64,000 nucleotides of DNA, taken from contig JANNJM010000098.1 in NCBI GenBank assembly GCA_031395645.1, forward strand, positions 5,188-69,187. The letters run 5' to 3'. Below are positions 7,790 through 17,682 of this stretch, piece after piece. How positions within the stretch are numbered: the first letter of the stretch is position 1; each line of letters starts with the position of its first letter. A program made the position numbers and the translations under genes. Origin of the DNA: SHZI01 sp031395645 (GTDB lineage: Bacteria; Pseudomonadota; Gammaproteobacteria; Steroidobacterales; GCA-2729495). The notes beneath the pieces are model-generated. The model was given only the letters and a program-made list of their open reading frames with translations, was not told where the DNA came from and ran no database searches.

Positions 7790-9037
7790 ATGCAGATTTA
7801 CCTCGTGGGCGGCGCCGTGCGCGATGCGCTGCTCGGACTGCCGGTGCGGGAACGGGACTGGGTGGTCGTGGGAGCCACGCCGGCGGAGCTCGAGGCCCAG
7901 GGTTTCAGGCGCGTGGGCCGGGATTTCCCTGTCTACCTGCACCCCGAAACGCATGAGGAATACGCGCTGGCCCGCACCGAGCGCAAGACCGGTCCGGGCT
8001 ATCGCGGCTTCGAGGTCCATGCCGAAGCGTCGGTAACACTGGAAGAGGATCTGCTGCGGCGAGACCTCACGATCAACGCCATCGCACAGACTGCTGAGGG
8101 CCAACTGCTGGACCCGGCCGGGGGCGAGGCCCACCTCAAGGCCCGGCTTCTGCACCACGTGTCTGACGCCTTTCGGGAAGACCCGGTCCGCATTCTCCGG
8201 GTAGCGCGGTTCGCGGCGCGGTTCCACGATCTGGGCTTCCGGGTCGCGGTCGCCACGCAGGATCTCATGCGTGAGATGGTTCAGGCTGGCGAAGTGGCCT
8301 CGCTCGTACCCGAGCGCGTCTGGCAGGAAACTGCTTCGGCACTGGCTGAACCGCGCCCGGATATCTACCTCGAGGTGCTGCGCGACTGTGGCGCGCTCGC
8401 AGTGATCTTTCCGGAAGTGGATGCCTTGTTTGGGGTCCCGCAGCCGGCCAAGTGGCACCCGGAAATCGACACCGGAAGGCATGTGGCGCTCGCGCTGCGC
8501 GAGGCGGCGCGACTGTCGTTCAGCACGGAGGTGCGCTTCGCCATCCTCGTGCACGATCTCGGCAAGGGGACCACACCGAAAGCCGAACTGCCACGCCACG
8601 TCGGGCACGAACAGCGCAGCGTCGAACTCGTGCTGCGGTTGTGCGAGCGACTGGCGGTACCGAATCGCTTTCGCGATCTCGCCGTGACCGTCGCGCGCAA
8701 TCACGGCCTGTGCCATCAGGCCCTGGAACTGCGGCCCGCAACCCTGCTGGGTTTGCTGGAGAGCCTTGATGCCTTCCGTGGCGGTCACCGCGTGACAGGA
8801 TTTCTTGACGCCTGTGAAGCCGATGCGCGCGGCCGCACCGGTCTTGAGCATCGGCCCTATCCGCAGCGCGCACTCGTGCTCTCTGTCTGGCAAGCCGCCC
8901 TTGCGATCGATACGCGTGCCGTTGCCGGGCCGGGCGGCGCAGGCGACGGACTGAGCGGGGAAGCGCTCGGTGAGGCCATCCGGCGCGCCAGGCTGGCCGC
9001 CGTCACTGCGGCCCGGGAGCGTTTCAGCCCAGAGTGA
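7790..9037 (+). CDS. cca: tRNA CCA-adding enzyme (multifunctional CCA nucleotidyltransferase with HD domain)
   Basis: Adds or repairs the 3' CCA of tRNAs. The 415-residue protein opens with YLVGGAVRDALLG, the nucleotidyltransferase signature, followed by the RERDWVVVGAT metal-binding strand, LLRRDLTINA and EDPVRILRVARF, all diagnostic of class II CCA enzymes. The C-terminal half has an HD phosphohydrolase domain (LVHDLGKG, about residue 255, and HEQRS downstream) as in E. coli Cca (412 residues). The start ATG is fixed by the family N-terminus. An adjacent TACAAT suggests a leaderless message. It converges on the methyltransferase gene with a 14-base gap. Confidence 0.95.
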   Translation: MQIYLVGGAVRDALLGLPVRERDWVVVGATPAELEAQGFRRVGRDFPVYLHPETHEEYALARTERKTGPGYRGFEVHAEASVTLEEDLLRRDLTINAIAQTAEGQLLDPAGGEAHLKARLLHHVSDAFREDPVRILRVARFAARFHDLGFRVAVATQDLMREMVQAGEVASLVPERVWQETASALAEPRPDIYLEVLRDCGALAVIFPEVDALFGVPQPAKWHPEIDTGRHVALALREAARLSFSTEVRFAILVHDLGKGTTPKAELPRHVGHEQRSVELVLRLCERLAVPNRFRDLAVTVARNHGLCHQALELRPATLLGLLESLDAFRGGHRVTGFLDACEADARGRTGLEHRPYPQRALVLSVWQAALAIDTRAVAGPGGAGDGLSGEALGEAIRRARLAAVTAARERFSPE

Positions 9038-9051
9038 CGGATTTCCTGCCT

Positions 9052-10224
9052 CTACAGCCGACCGCGCAGGTCACGCGCGGTGAGCGAAAACTCAGGCGTG
9101 AAGTCCCGCGTGTGCGCCAGCACCTTGAAGCGCTCGCCCATTTCTCCCGGCAGGAGCAATCGCCCAATCTCCTGCACTTCGCGCCACCGGCTGGGACCAG
9201 CTGCCGGGCCTCCGGCCTGCGCTTCATCGAGCACACCCGATGCCAGTAATGTGTGGGCCTGGGTGGCATAAGCCGCCAACATCAGGCCCTCGTCCCGGCC
9301 AGCCTGGGCCGCTGCGGAAAAATCGACCCAGGCCGTCAGGTCCTGAAGTCCCGGCAGAAAAAAGGGGTCGTTGATCCGGCGGTGGCGGTAGTGACCGGCC
9401 AGCGTTCCCTGGCACCGGTCAGGGTGATAGATCTCGCGACGGGTGCCGCCATAGTCGACACACAGCGCGAGGCCCCGCCCCAGGACCGACAGCAGCGATC
9501 TGAACCATGCCGACTGCCGCAGACCGATCTCTGTGGTGTAGCCGTCAGGCAGCGGGTACCCGAGAGCCGCTTGCAGCTCCGCCACGGCAGAGGCGAGCAG
9601 CGCCGGCGCCGGATGTTCCGCCCAGGCGAATCCACCACGGTCAGTCTGGACGCCCAACTGGATCGGCTGACCAGCGCGCATCCTGAAGCGCTCGACCGGA
9701 AGCGCATCCAGGACTTCGTTGGCAAGCAGCACACCCTGCAGTGGCTGGGACGGAAGCGCGTCCAGCCAGACTACGCGGTGCCTGAGCTCCGGGACCCGGG
9801 CCGCGATCGTCTGCCGCTGCCGGTCGCGCAGGTCACCACTGATGTCGAGCAACAGGTACTGCTCGGGTGGCTCGTCGCGAAGTGCCTGCAGCATATCCGC
9901 TGCCAGCACGCCCGAGCCTCCACCGACTTCGAGGATTACCCCACCACGGAGCTGGCGAAGGGCCGCGCCGGCGAGCCGCGCGAGGCAGCGGGCGAACACG
10001 GGCCCGAGCTCTGGTGCAGTGACAAAGTCGCCGCCAGCTCCGAATTTTTGCGCACCGGCGCTGTAGTAGCCGAGACCGGGGGCATAGAGCACCGCGTCCA
10101 TGTAGTCGGCGAAACTCAGGAAACCCCGGTTCGCGGCGATACGCTCCGCGACCAGCGCCCGAACACGCTCACTGTGGGCGAGGGCCTCCGCGGCCGGGGC
10201 CGGCAGATCAGATCCGGTTTGCAT
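9052..10224 (-). CDS. SAM-dependent methyltransferase of the MidA/NDUFAF7 family
   Basis: Class I methyltransferase related to mitochondrial NDUFAF7, which methylates an arginine of complex I; the substrate of the bacterial members is not established. Seen: FADYMDAVLYAPGLGYYS at the N-terminus, the typical family opening, FVTAPELGPVF, then the SAM-binding ILEVGGGSGVL (about residue 97) and LANEVLDALPV. Length 390 fits the family. It diverges from the pteridine-reductase gene across 65 bases. An NDUFA9-like gene also lies nearby at 5711, so two complex-I-associated family names sit within 5 kb, but no nuo genes are in the window. Confidence 0.85.
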   Translation of the reverse strand: MQTGSDLPAPAAEALAHSERVRALVAERIAANRGFLSFADYMDAVLYAPGLGYYSAGAQKFGAGGDFVTAPELGPVFARCLARLAGAALRQLRGGVILEVGGGSGVLAADMLQALRDEPPEQYLLLDISGDLRDRQRQTIAARVPELRHRVVWLDALPSQPLQGVLLANEVLDALPVERFRMRAGQPIQLGVQTDRGGFAWAEHPAPALLASAVAELQAALGYPLPDGYTTEIGLRQSAWFRSLLSVLGRGLALCVDYGGTRREIYHPDRCQGTLAGHYRHRRINDPFFLPGLQDLTAWVDFSAAAQAGRDEGLMLAAYATQAHTLLASGVLDEAQAGGPAAGPSRWREVQEIGRLLLPGEMGERFKVLAHTRDFTPEFSLTARDLRGRL

Positions 10225-10289
10225 GGTGGTGTAATCTTAACCGCTGACTTTTCCATGCCCGCAAACCGCGAGGGCAAGAGGTTCGTTGC

Positions 10290-11042
10290 ATGACAGAAGC
10301 ACTACCGCTGACCGGAAAGTGGGCGCTCATCACCGGAGCCGGTCGCCGCGTGGGTGCTGCCATCGCCCGATCCCTGCACGGCCAGGGTGCCGGTGTGGGC
10401 ATCCATTACCGGGGTTCGGCCGTGGCAGCCGAGGCCCTGGCGGGTGAACTCAACAGCGTACGGGCGAACTCTGCGCTCACGATCCAGGCCGATCTGCTCG
10501 AGACGAGCAGGCTTGGCACGCTCGTGGATAAGGTTGTCGCCCACGCGGGGCGCCTCGACATCCTGATTAACAATGCGTCGAGCTTCTATCCCACGCCGCT
10601 AGCCGGCATCACGGAGCAGCAGTGGACGGACCTGCTCGGGACGAACCTGAAAGCCCCATTGTTCCTGGCGCAGGCCGCGCTGCCACACCTGCAGTCTGCC
10701 CGGGGCGTCATCATCAATATCGTTGATATTCATGCGGTCCGGCCCCTCAAGGACCACACCATGTACGGCGCGGCAAAAGCCGGTCTCGCGTTTCTGACCC
10801 GGGCGCTGGCCCGCGACCTCGCACCGGAAGTCCGCGTGAATGGCGTGGCCCCCGGAGCGATCCTCTGGCCGGAAGGCGGGGTCTCCGACCAGATGCGCGA
10901 AGTCGTCCTGAAGCAGATCCCACTGAAGCGCGTTGGCGAGCCGGCCGATATTGCCAATTGTGTGCTCTACCTGGTGCGGGACGCGCCCTACGTCACCGGT
11001 CAGGTGATCGCCGTCGACGGCGGCCGCAGCGTCGGCTGGTAA
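10290..11042 (+). CDS. folM: FolM-like pteridine reductase (SDR family)
   Basis: Short-chain dehydrogenase expected to reduce dihydro- or biopterins with NADPH. The 250-residue protein carries TGAGRRVG, the TGxxxRxG variant that separates pteridine reductases from ordinary SDRs, then INNASSF, a catalytic Tyr-x3-Lys pair (MYGAAKAG) and a C-terminal GQVIAVDGGRS. It converges on folK, and folB follows, so folate context supports the call. The ATG is preceded by AAGAGG at good spacing. FolM can supply dihydrofolate reductase activity; whether this genome also has folA cannot be seen here. Confidence 0.8.
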   Translation: MTEALPLTGKWALITGAGRRVGAAIARSLHGQGAGVGIHYRGSAVAAEALAGELNSVRANSALTIQADLLETSRLGTLVDKVVAHAGRLDILINNASSFYPTPLAGITEQQWTDLLGTNLKAPLFLAQAALPHLQSARGVIINIVDIHAVRPLKDHTMYGAAKAGLAFLTRALARDLAPEVRVNGVAPGAILWPEGGVSDQMREVVLKQIPLKRVGEPADIANCVLYLVRDAPYVTGQVIAVDGGRSVGW

Positions 11043-11077
11043 GCCCCTTCCACTGACGTGCGAGAGGGCCAGCGCGC

Positions 11078-11578
11078 TTAAAGGAGCAGATCTCCGACCC
11101 GCTCCAGCGGGTGCCGGGCCTGATCGAAGCTCGCCCACAACTCGGCCATCGTCTGACCCGTCACCGGATGACGCAGTGACGGCGCAAGCTCCGCGAGCGG
11201 GCGCAACACGAAGCCATACTTCCGAATGTCCTCGCGGGGCACGCGGATCCCGGCTTCAGGCAGCACGGCATCGCCGTAGAGCAGGAGATCAAGGTCAAGC
11301 GTCCGCGGCGCAAAGCGCTCCGACCCCCGCACCCGACCCGCCAGCACGTGCAGGCGTTCCAGCTCGGCGATGATCGTGGCTGGTGACTCGGCTGTGCGGA
11401 AGCGCAGCACGAGATTGAGAAAGTCAGCGCCGGAAAAGCCCACGGGCGGATTGCGATAAACGCCGGAGAGGTCAAGGGCTCCGAAGCGCCGGGTGAGTTC
11501 CCGGCAAGCCATGCGGAGATGCTCCTCGGGCGCCACGTTGCTGCCGGCGCTGACATATACGTCCACTGCCGCAGGCAC
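11078..11578 (-). CDS. folK: 2-amino-4-hydroxy-6-hydroxymethyldihydropteridine pyrophosphokinase
   Basis: Transfers pyrophosphate from ATP to hydroxymethyldihydropterin in folate synthesis. The 166-residue protein begins with VYVSAGSNVAPEEHL and contains the family signature RFAPRTLDLDLLLYGD (about residues 87-102) whose aspartates bind magnesium, followed by PREDIRKYGFVLRPL. It sits 20 bases downstream of folB on the same strand, forming a folB-folK pair. The C-terminus ends 35 bases from the convergent folM gene. Confidence 0.93.
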   Translation of the reverse strand: MPAAVDVYVSAGSNVAPEEHLRMACRELTRRFGALDLSGVYRNPPVGFSGADFLNLVLRFRTAESPATIIAELERLHVLAGRVRGSERFAPRTLDLDLLLYGDAVLPEAGIRVPREDIRKYGFVLRPLAELAPSLRHPVTGQTMAELWASFDQARHPLERVGDLLL

Positions 11579-11598
11579 CGGGAGCGGCGCTTTCGGCT

Positions 11599-11955
11599 TC
11601 AGGTCCGTGCGCCCCGCTCAATGGCCACGCCGACATCCCGGGAACCCCGGATTGCCCAGGGCTTGTGCACGGCGACCCGCACCCAGGGGACGCCAAACTC
11701 GGTGATGATGATCCCCGCTATCTGCTCAGCCATCGTCTCGATCAGCTGGAAACGGGAATCCGCTACGAACGCCTTGATGCGGCGGGACACCCCCTTGTAA
11801 TCAAGAGTGTCAGCGATCTGGTCGCTACCGGCGGCCCGGCGAATGTCAGTCGCCATGTCGAGATCGATGCTAACCACCTGGGGCAGGCGCCGTTCCCACT
11901 CCCAGATCCCGACGATGGTGCGAATCCGGAGGTCCCTCAGAAAAATCGTGTCCAT
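11599..11955 (-). CDS. folB: Dihydroneopterin aldolase
   Basis: Converts dihydroneopterin to hydroxymethyldihydropterin and glycolaldehyde, the step before FolK. The 118-residue protein shows DTIFLRDLRIRTIVGIWEWE, with the conserved Gly-Ile-x-x-x-Glu core, TLDYKGVSRRI, and the LIETMAEQIAG helix carrying the substrate-binding Glu; KPWAIRGSRDVGV near the end matches the catalytic Lys strand. The length matches the usual 115-125. The gene ends 20 bases before folK and begins directly after the tsaD stop, so tsaD-folB-folK may be one transcript. Confidence 0.93.
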   Translation of the reverse strand: MDTIFLRDLRIRTIVGIWEWERRLPQVVSIDLDMATDIRRAAGSDQIADTLDYKGVSRRIKAFVADSRFQLIETMAEQIAGIIITEFGVPWVRVAVHKPWAIRGSRDVGVAIERGART

Positions 11956-12987
11956 TCAGTTACCCGTAAGTTCTTCGAGAGGCCACCGCGGTCGCGCTTC
12001 GACGCGAACGCTCGAGTAAGCCGTCGGCGCCAGCGCCAGCCGCTGGCAGCCTGTGAACGCGATCATGGCGCCGTTGTCAGTGCAGAATTCCGTGCGGGGA
12101 TAATAGACAGTGCCCCCGCCATGCAACAGCTCCGCGCGCAGCTGCTCGCGAAGTGCGCGGTTGGCGCCAACGCCGCCGGCCACGACGAGTCGCCGGAGCC
12201 CGGTGGCTGCCAGGGCGCGCACGGACTTCCCGACGAGCGTATCGACAATAGCCTGCTGATAGTCTGCTGCCAGATCAGCCCGCAAGTCCGGACCGATGGG
12301 CCCGCGAGCCTCAAGCTCGCGCACCTTGATGGCCAGCGCAGTCTTGAGGCCGCTAAAGCTGAAGTCGAGGCCGGGGGCCTTCAGCATTGGCCGCGGGAAG
12401 CGGAATTGGCCGACGCGGCCACTCTCCGCGAGCCGAGCGAGCGCAGGGCCACCCGGGTAAGCGAGCCCCAGAAGCTTGGCGCCCTTGTCAAAGGCCTCGC
12501 CCGCCGCGTCGTCCAGGGTTTCGCCCAGGATCCGGTAGCGACCGAGGCCCACAACCTCGACCAGCAGCGAATGCCCGCCGGAAACCAGGAGCGCGACGAA
12601 TGGGAATTCGGGCTTCTCGTCCTCCAGCAGCGCCGCCAGCAGGTGCGCCTCCATGTGATGGACCGGCACGGCGGGCAGGCCCCAGCCCACCGCAAGGCCA
12701 ACGCCCACCGTAGCGCCCACCAGCAGGGCCCCCACGAGGCCCGGACCGGCGGTATAGGCCACCCCCGACAGGTCGCCAGGGGCCACCCCTGCACGCGACA
12801 GGGCCGTGTCAATCAGCGGCAGCAGCTTCCGGATATGGTCCCGGGAAGCCAGTTCCGGGACGACCCCCCCAAACGGAGCGTGGGTGGCCACCTGGCTGAA
12901 AAGGCAATGGCTGCGGAGGCCACGGGCCGTGTCATAGACGGCGGCGGCGGTTTCGTCACAACTGGTTTCGATGCCTAATACGATCAC
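11956..12987 (-). CDS. tsaD: tRNA N6-adenosine threonylcarbamoyltransferase
   Basis: Transfers the threonylcarbamoyl group to A37 of ANN-decoding tRNAs, with TsaB and TsaE. The 343-residue protein opens with LGIETSCDETAAAVYD, diagnostic of the family, carries HMEAH (metal-binding histidines, about residue 111), LVSGGHS, and GGVGANRALR near the C-terminus. GTG at 12987 gives the family N-terminus; a TTG at 13008 would add seven residues but overlaps the -35 of the divergent rpsU promoter. tsaD facing the rpsU-dnaG-rpoD operon is a common gammaproteobacterial arrangement. folB follows without a gap. Confidence 0.93.
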   Translation of the reverse strand: MIVLGIETSCDETAAAVYDTARGLRSHCLFSQVATHAPFGGVVPELASRDHIRKLLPLIDTALSRAGVAPGDLSGVAYTAGPGLVGALLVGATVGVGLAVGWGLPAVPVHHMEAHLLAALLEDEKPEFPFVALLVSGGHSLLVEVVGLGRYRILGETLDDAAGEAFDKGAKLLGLAYPGGPALARLAESGRVGQFRFPRPMLKAPGLDFSFSGLKTALAIKVRELEARGPIGPDLRADLAADYQQAIVDTLVGKSVRALAATGLRRLVVAGGVGANRALREQLRAELLHGGGTVYYPRTEFCTDNGAMIAFTGCQRLALAPTAYSSVRVEARPRWPLEELTGN

Positions 12988-13002
12988 TTTGGAAACATCA
13001 CT

Positions 13003-13031
13003 TTGCAAATGGCCTGCTGACTAGCTATATT
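13003..13031 (+). promoter_or_regulatory. sigma70 promoter of the rpsU-yqeY-dnaG-rpoD operon
   Basis: TTGCAA (13003-13008), 17 bases, then TATATT (13026-13031). The predicted start is near 13038, about 88 bases before rpsU. Confidence 0.65.
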
Positions 13032-13033
13032 TT

Positions 13034-13066
13034 CCGGCTCATCCGGCCACCAGAGCCGGTTTTTTT
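13034..13066 (+). terminator. Intrinsic-terminator-like hairpin in the rpsU leader (possible attenuator)
   Basis: CCGGC (13043-13047) and GCCGG (13055-13059) form a GC stem with a seven-base loop, followed directly by seven T. A longer alternative stem CCGGCTC/GAGCCGG (13034-13040 with 13053-13059) is possible on read-through RNA. It lies just after the predicted transcription start and before rpsU, so it could attenuate the operon or stop upstream transcription. Confidence 0.6.
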
Positions 13067-13125
13067 CGCCCGCCGGCCCATTTTGGGACCGCGCTACAGG
13101 GCCACTACCGTTAAGGAACAGGACC

Positions 13126-13341
13126 TTGCCCGGCGTTCGAGTACGAGAAAACGAGCATTTTGACGCCGCCCTCCGGCGTTTCAAGCGTGCCTGCGAAAAG
13201 GCGGGGGTCCTCACGGAACTCCGTCGTCGCGAGTTCTATGAAAAGCCCACTCAGGAACGGAAGCGCAAGAAAGCGGCCGCCGTCAAGCGGCAGCAGAAGC
13301 GCAGCGCCCGGGAGACCAACCGGCGCAAGCGGCTCTACTGA
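13126..13341 (+). CDS. rpsU: 30S ribosomal protein bS21
   Basis: Small basic protein of the 30S platform, near the anti-Shine-Dalgarno region of 16S rRNA. The 71-residue sequence matches the family end to end: PGVRVRENEHFDAALRRFKR, then EKAGVLTELRRREFYEKPT and a Lys/Arg-rich C-terminus ending RRKRLY. The start is a TTG with AAGGA upstream, chosen because it gives the invariant N-terminus. First gene of the macromolecular-synthesis operon; transcription is from the 13003-13031 promoter through a terminator-like leader. Confidence 0.96.
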   Translation: MPGVRVRENEHFDAALRRFKRACEKAGVLTELRRREFYEKPTQERKRKKAAAVKRQQKRSARETNRRKRLY

Positions 13342-13352
13342 TTCCCGAGTCA

Positions 13353-13814
13353 GTGACCCCTGTGTCAGCTCTGAAGGCCCGCGTCACGGACGACATGAAG
13401 TCCGCTATGCGGGCGGGCGAAAAGGATCGACTCGTCACCATCCGAATGCTGCTTGCGGCGATCAAGCAACGCGAGGTGGATGAGAGGACCGACACCACTG
13501 ACACGGCCGTGCTGCAGATTCTCGAAAAACTGATCAAACAGCGGCGGGAATCGGCTACCCAGTTTGCGGCCGGCAACCGCCCGGATCTCGAAGCCAAGGA
13601 ACTTGGTGAGATCACGCTTCTCCAGGGCTACCTGCCGGCGGCGTTGTCACCCTCGGAACTCGACGCCCTCATCAGCGAGGTCATGGCCGCGACCGGTGCC
13701 AATGCCATGAAAGACATGGGCAAGGTCATGGCCGGATTGCGCGAAAAGGCCCAGGGGCGCGCAGACTTCGCTACCATTGGCGAGCAGGTCAAGGCCCGAC
13801 TCGCGCCAAAATAA
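13353..13814 (+). CDS. yqeY: GatB/YqeY domain protein
   Basis: Small protein with the tRNA-binding-like YqeY fold, related to the tail of GatB; its cellular role is not established. The 153-residue sequence has the family pattern KSAMRAGEKDRLVTIRMLLA, the EKLIKQRRESATQF helix and GYLPAALSPSEL, then MKDMGKVMAGL near the end. It sits between rpsU (11-base gap) and dnaG (90-base gap), the classic place for this gene. GTG at 13353 is taken as start; a GTG at 13362 is an alternative, neither with a strong Shine-Dalgarno. Confidence 0.9.
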   Translation: MTPVSALKARVTDDMKSAMRAGEKDRLVTIRMLLAAIKQREVDERTDTTDTAVLQILEKLIKQRRESATQFAAGNRPDLEAKELGEITLLQGYLPAALSPSELDALISEVMAATGANAMKDMGKVMAGLREKAQGRADFATIGEQVKARLAPK

Positions 13815-13904
13815 GCGACGACTGAAACTCGAACTAGAATAAGCCCCGACGACGAACTTAAGGGGCATCCAGGCAAACCCGATTCAGGAGGCGGGCCCTC
13901 GGCT

Positions 13905-15701
13905 GTGAGCGGTCTCATTCCCCAGGACTTCATTGACGACCTGGTCCAGCGTGCGGATATCGTCGAGGTTGTGGGCTCGCGGGTTCCCCTCATCAAGGCA
14001 GGCCGGGAATACAAGGCACGCTGCCCGTTCCACTCCGAAAAAACGCCCTCTTTCTGGGTCAGCCCGCAGAAGGGTTTCTACCACTGCTTCGGCTGCGGCG
14101 CGCACGGCACGGCTCTCAGTTTCCTCATGGAGTACGAGCGTCTCGAGTTCCCGGTGGCTGTCGAGGAACTGGCGCGGAGTGTCGGCGTTGACGTGCCACG
14201 TACAGACTCCGGCGAGCGGGTATCCCTGGAGCCGCTCTACGCCATGCTCGACAAGGCGGCCCAGATTTTCAGACAGGCGCTGCGCGACCACCCAACACCC
14301 ATCGAATACCTGAAACAACGCGGCCTGGATGGCGAAACCGCGCGCGAATTCGGCATCGGCTACGCACCACTCGCGTGGGACACCCTGCTGGCTGCCTGCG
14401 GCAACAGCGAAGACGACCGCCAGCAACTGCTCGGCGCGGGCCTTACCGTACCGCGGGACACGGGCGGCTTCTACGATCGCTTCCGCGACCGGATCATGTT
14501 CCCGATTCGGGACTCGCGGGGGCGGACGATGGCTTTTGGCGGCCGCATTCTCGCCACAGGCGAACCCAAATACCTGAATTCGCCAGAAACCCCGCTATTT
14601 CACAAAGGCCGGGAATTGTACGGCCTCTATGAAGCACGCCGGGCGGAACGCAAGCTTGAAAGGCTGCTGGTCGTCGAAGGCTACATGGACGTTGTGATGC
14701 TGGCCGCTCACGGGATCCGCAATGCGGTTGGCACGCTCGGTACGTCCACGACCAGCGAACACCTGCGGCGGCTGTTCAGTGTCGTTCCCGAAGTGATCTT
14801 CTGTTTTGATGGGGACCGCGCCGGCCGCGATGCCGCCTGGCGTGCCCTGCAGGTAAGCCTGCCGTCGCTGCTTGACGGCCGTCAAGTCCGCTTTCTGCTG
14901 TTGCCTGATGGCGAGGATCCGGACTCGCTCGTCCGCCGCGAAGGTGCCGCGTTGTTCGGCGCACGTCTGGCGCAAAGCATTCCACTGTCCGACTTCTTTC
15001 TCGACTCCCTCAGCGCAGATGTGGACCTCCGGAGCCTGGACGGCAAGGCCCGTCTGGCTGCACTGGCGAAACCTCTGCTCAGCCAGCTGCCCGAAGGCGT
15101 CTACCGGGAGTTGCTGACGACGGAACTCGCCCGGCGGGTTGGCCTTCCCAGGGACCGCCTGGATGCCCTGCTGGGCAACCCCGCTACTGCGGTTGCCAAT
15201 ACCGGGTCGCGAGCGCCCGCCAAGCCTCCGGGACCTGCCCGCCGGCCGGCCGCCGCCGGCACCCGCGGTTCGCTGAGCCGGCAGGCCATCGCGCTGCTGA
15301 TCCACTACCCCGGCGTGGCGCATGACGTGCCGCTACCCGCGGACCTCGAAGCCTCCGGACAACGCGGCGTGGAACTCCTTCGCGAACTGCACGCCCTGGC
15401 CCGCAGCCGGCCCGATATCTCGCCACCAATACTGCTGGAACGCTTCAGGGAACGACCAGAGCTGCCCCATCTGGCCCAGCTGCTGACCGAGGAGGCGCTG
15501 GTCAGTGCGGAGGGGGCCGCCGCCGAATTCCTCGGTTGCCTGGACCGGCTGCAATCGGCCGCAACGCAACAAGAATTGGCTCGCCTGCTGGAGAAAGCGG
15601 GTCAGGAAGCCCTTTCGGTGGTGGAGCGGGAACGCCTGGCCACGCTCCAACGAACAGTGGTGGCGGGCGGAGCGATGGCCCGCAGCGGCACCTCGCCCTG
15701 A
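13905..15701 (+). CDS. dnaG: DNA primase
   Basis: Synthesises RNA primers at the replication fork. The 598-residue protein has an N-terminal CHC2 zinc finger (ARCPFHSEKTPSF then FHCFGCG-type YHCFGCGAHG, about residues 38-68), the catalytic Toprim core (LLVVEGYMDV about 255, FCFDGDRAGRDAA about 300) and a C-terminal DnaB-interaction domain after an Ala/Pro/Gly-rich linker (about 425-460). The length fits the family. GTG start at 13905 with GGAGG about 13 bases upstream. Operon position between yqeY and rpoD. Confidence 0.96.
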   Translation: MSGLIPQDFIDDLVQRADIVEVVGSRVPLIKAGREYKARCPFHSEKTPSFWVSPQKGFYHCFGCGAHGTALSFLMEYERLEFPVAVEELARSVGVDVPRTDSGERVSLEPLYAMLDKAAQIFRQALRDHPTPIEYLKQRGLDGETAREFGIGYAPLAWDTLLAACGNSEDDRQQLLGAGLTVPRDTGGFYDRFRDRIMFPIRDSRGRTMAFGGRILATGEPKYLNSPETPLFHKGRELYGLYEARRAERKLERLLVVEGYMDVVMLAAHGIRNAVGTLGTSTTSEHLRRLFSVVPEVIFCFDGDRAGRDAAWRALQVSLPSLLDGRQVRFLLLPDGEDPDSLVRREGAALFGARLAQSIPLSDFFLDSLSADVDLRSLDGKARLAALAKPLLSQLPEGVYRELLTTELARRVGLPRDRLDALLGNPATAVANTGSRAPAKPPGPARRPAAAGTRGSLSRQAIALLIHYPGVAHDVPLPADLEASGQRGVELLRELHALARSRPDISPPILLERFRERPELPHLAQLLTEEALVSAEGAAAEFLGCLDRLQSAATQQELARLLEKAGQEALSVVERERLATLQRTVVAGGAMARSGTSP

Positions 15702-15741
15702 AGTTCCGGGCTGGAGGTGCCGATACGCAGTCGCGGTCCTG

Positions 15742-15747
15742 TACAAT
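15742..15747 (+). promoter_or_regulatory. Candidate -10 of an internal rpoD promoter
   Basis: TACAAT in the 98-base dnaG-rpoD gap, about 53 bases before the rpoD start, within a locally AT-rich stretch. No clear -35. Internal rpoD promoters are known in this operon in other gammaproteobacteria; here it is tentative. Confidence 0.35.
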
Positions 15748-15799
15748 AAACGGCTTTTATTTGATCAACGCTTAATTTTTCAACGCTGAGGGCTGACGA

Positions 15800-17653
<1,854 letters not shown>

Positions 17654-17656
17654 GCC

Positions 17657-17682
17657 GTAGGAGGGCCTTCAGGCGCTCCTAC
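17657..17682. repeat. REP palindrome after rpoD
   Basis: GTAGGAGGGCC TTCA GGCGCTCCTAC, an imperfect hairpin related to the other REP copies in the window. On the minus strand it is inside the coding region of the GltB-like gene and encodes part of its C-terminus. Confidence 0.75.
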
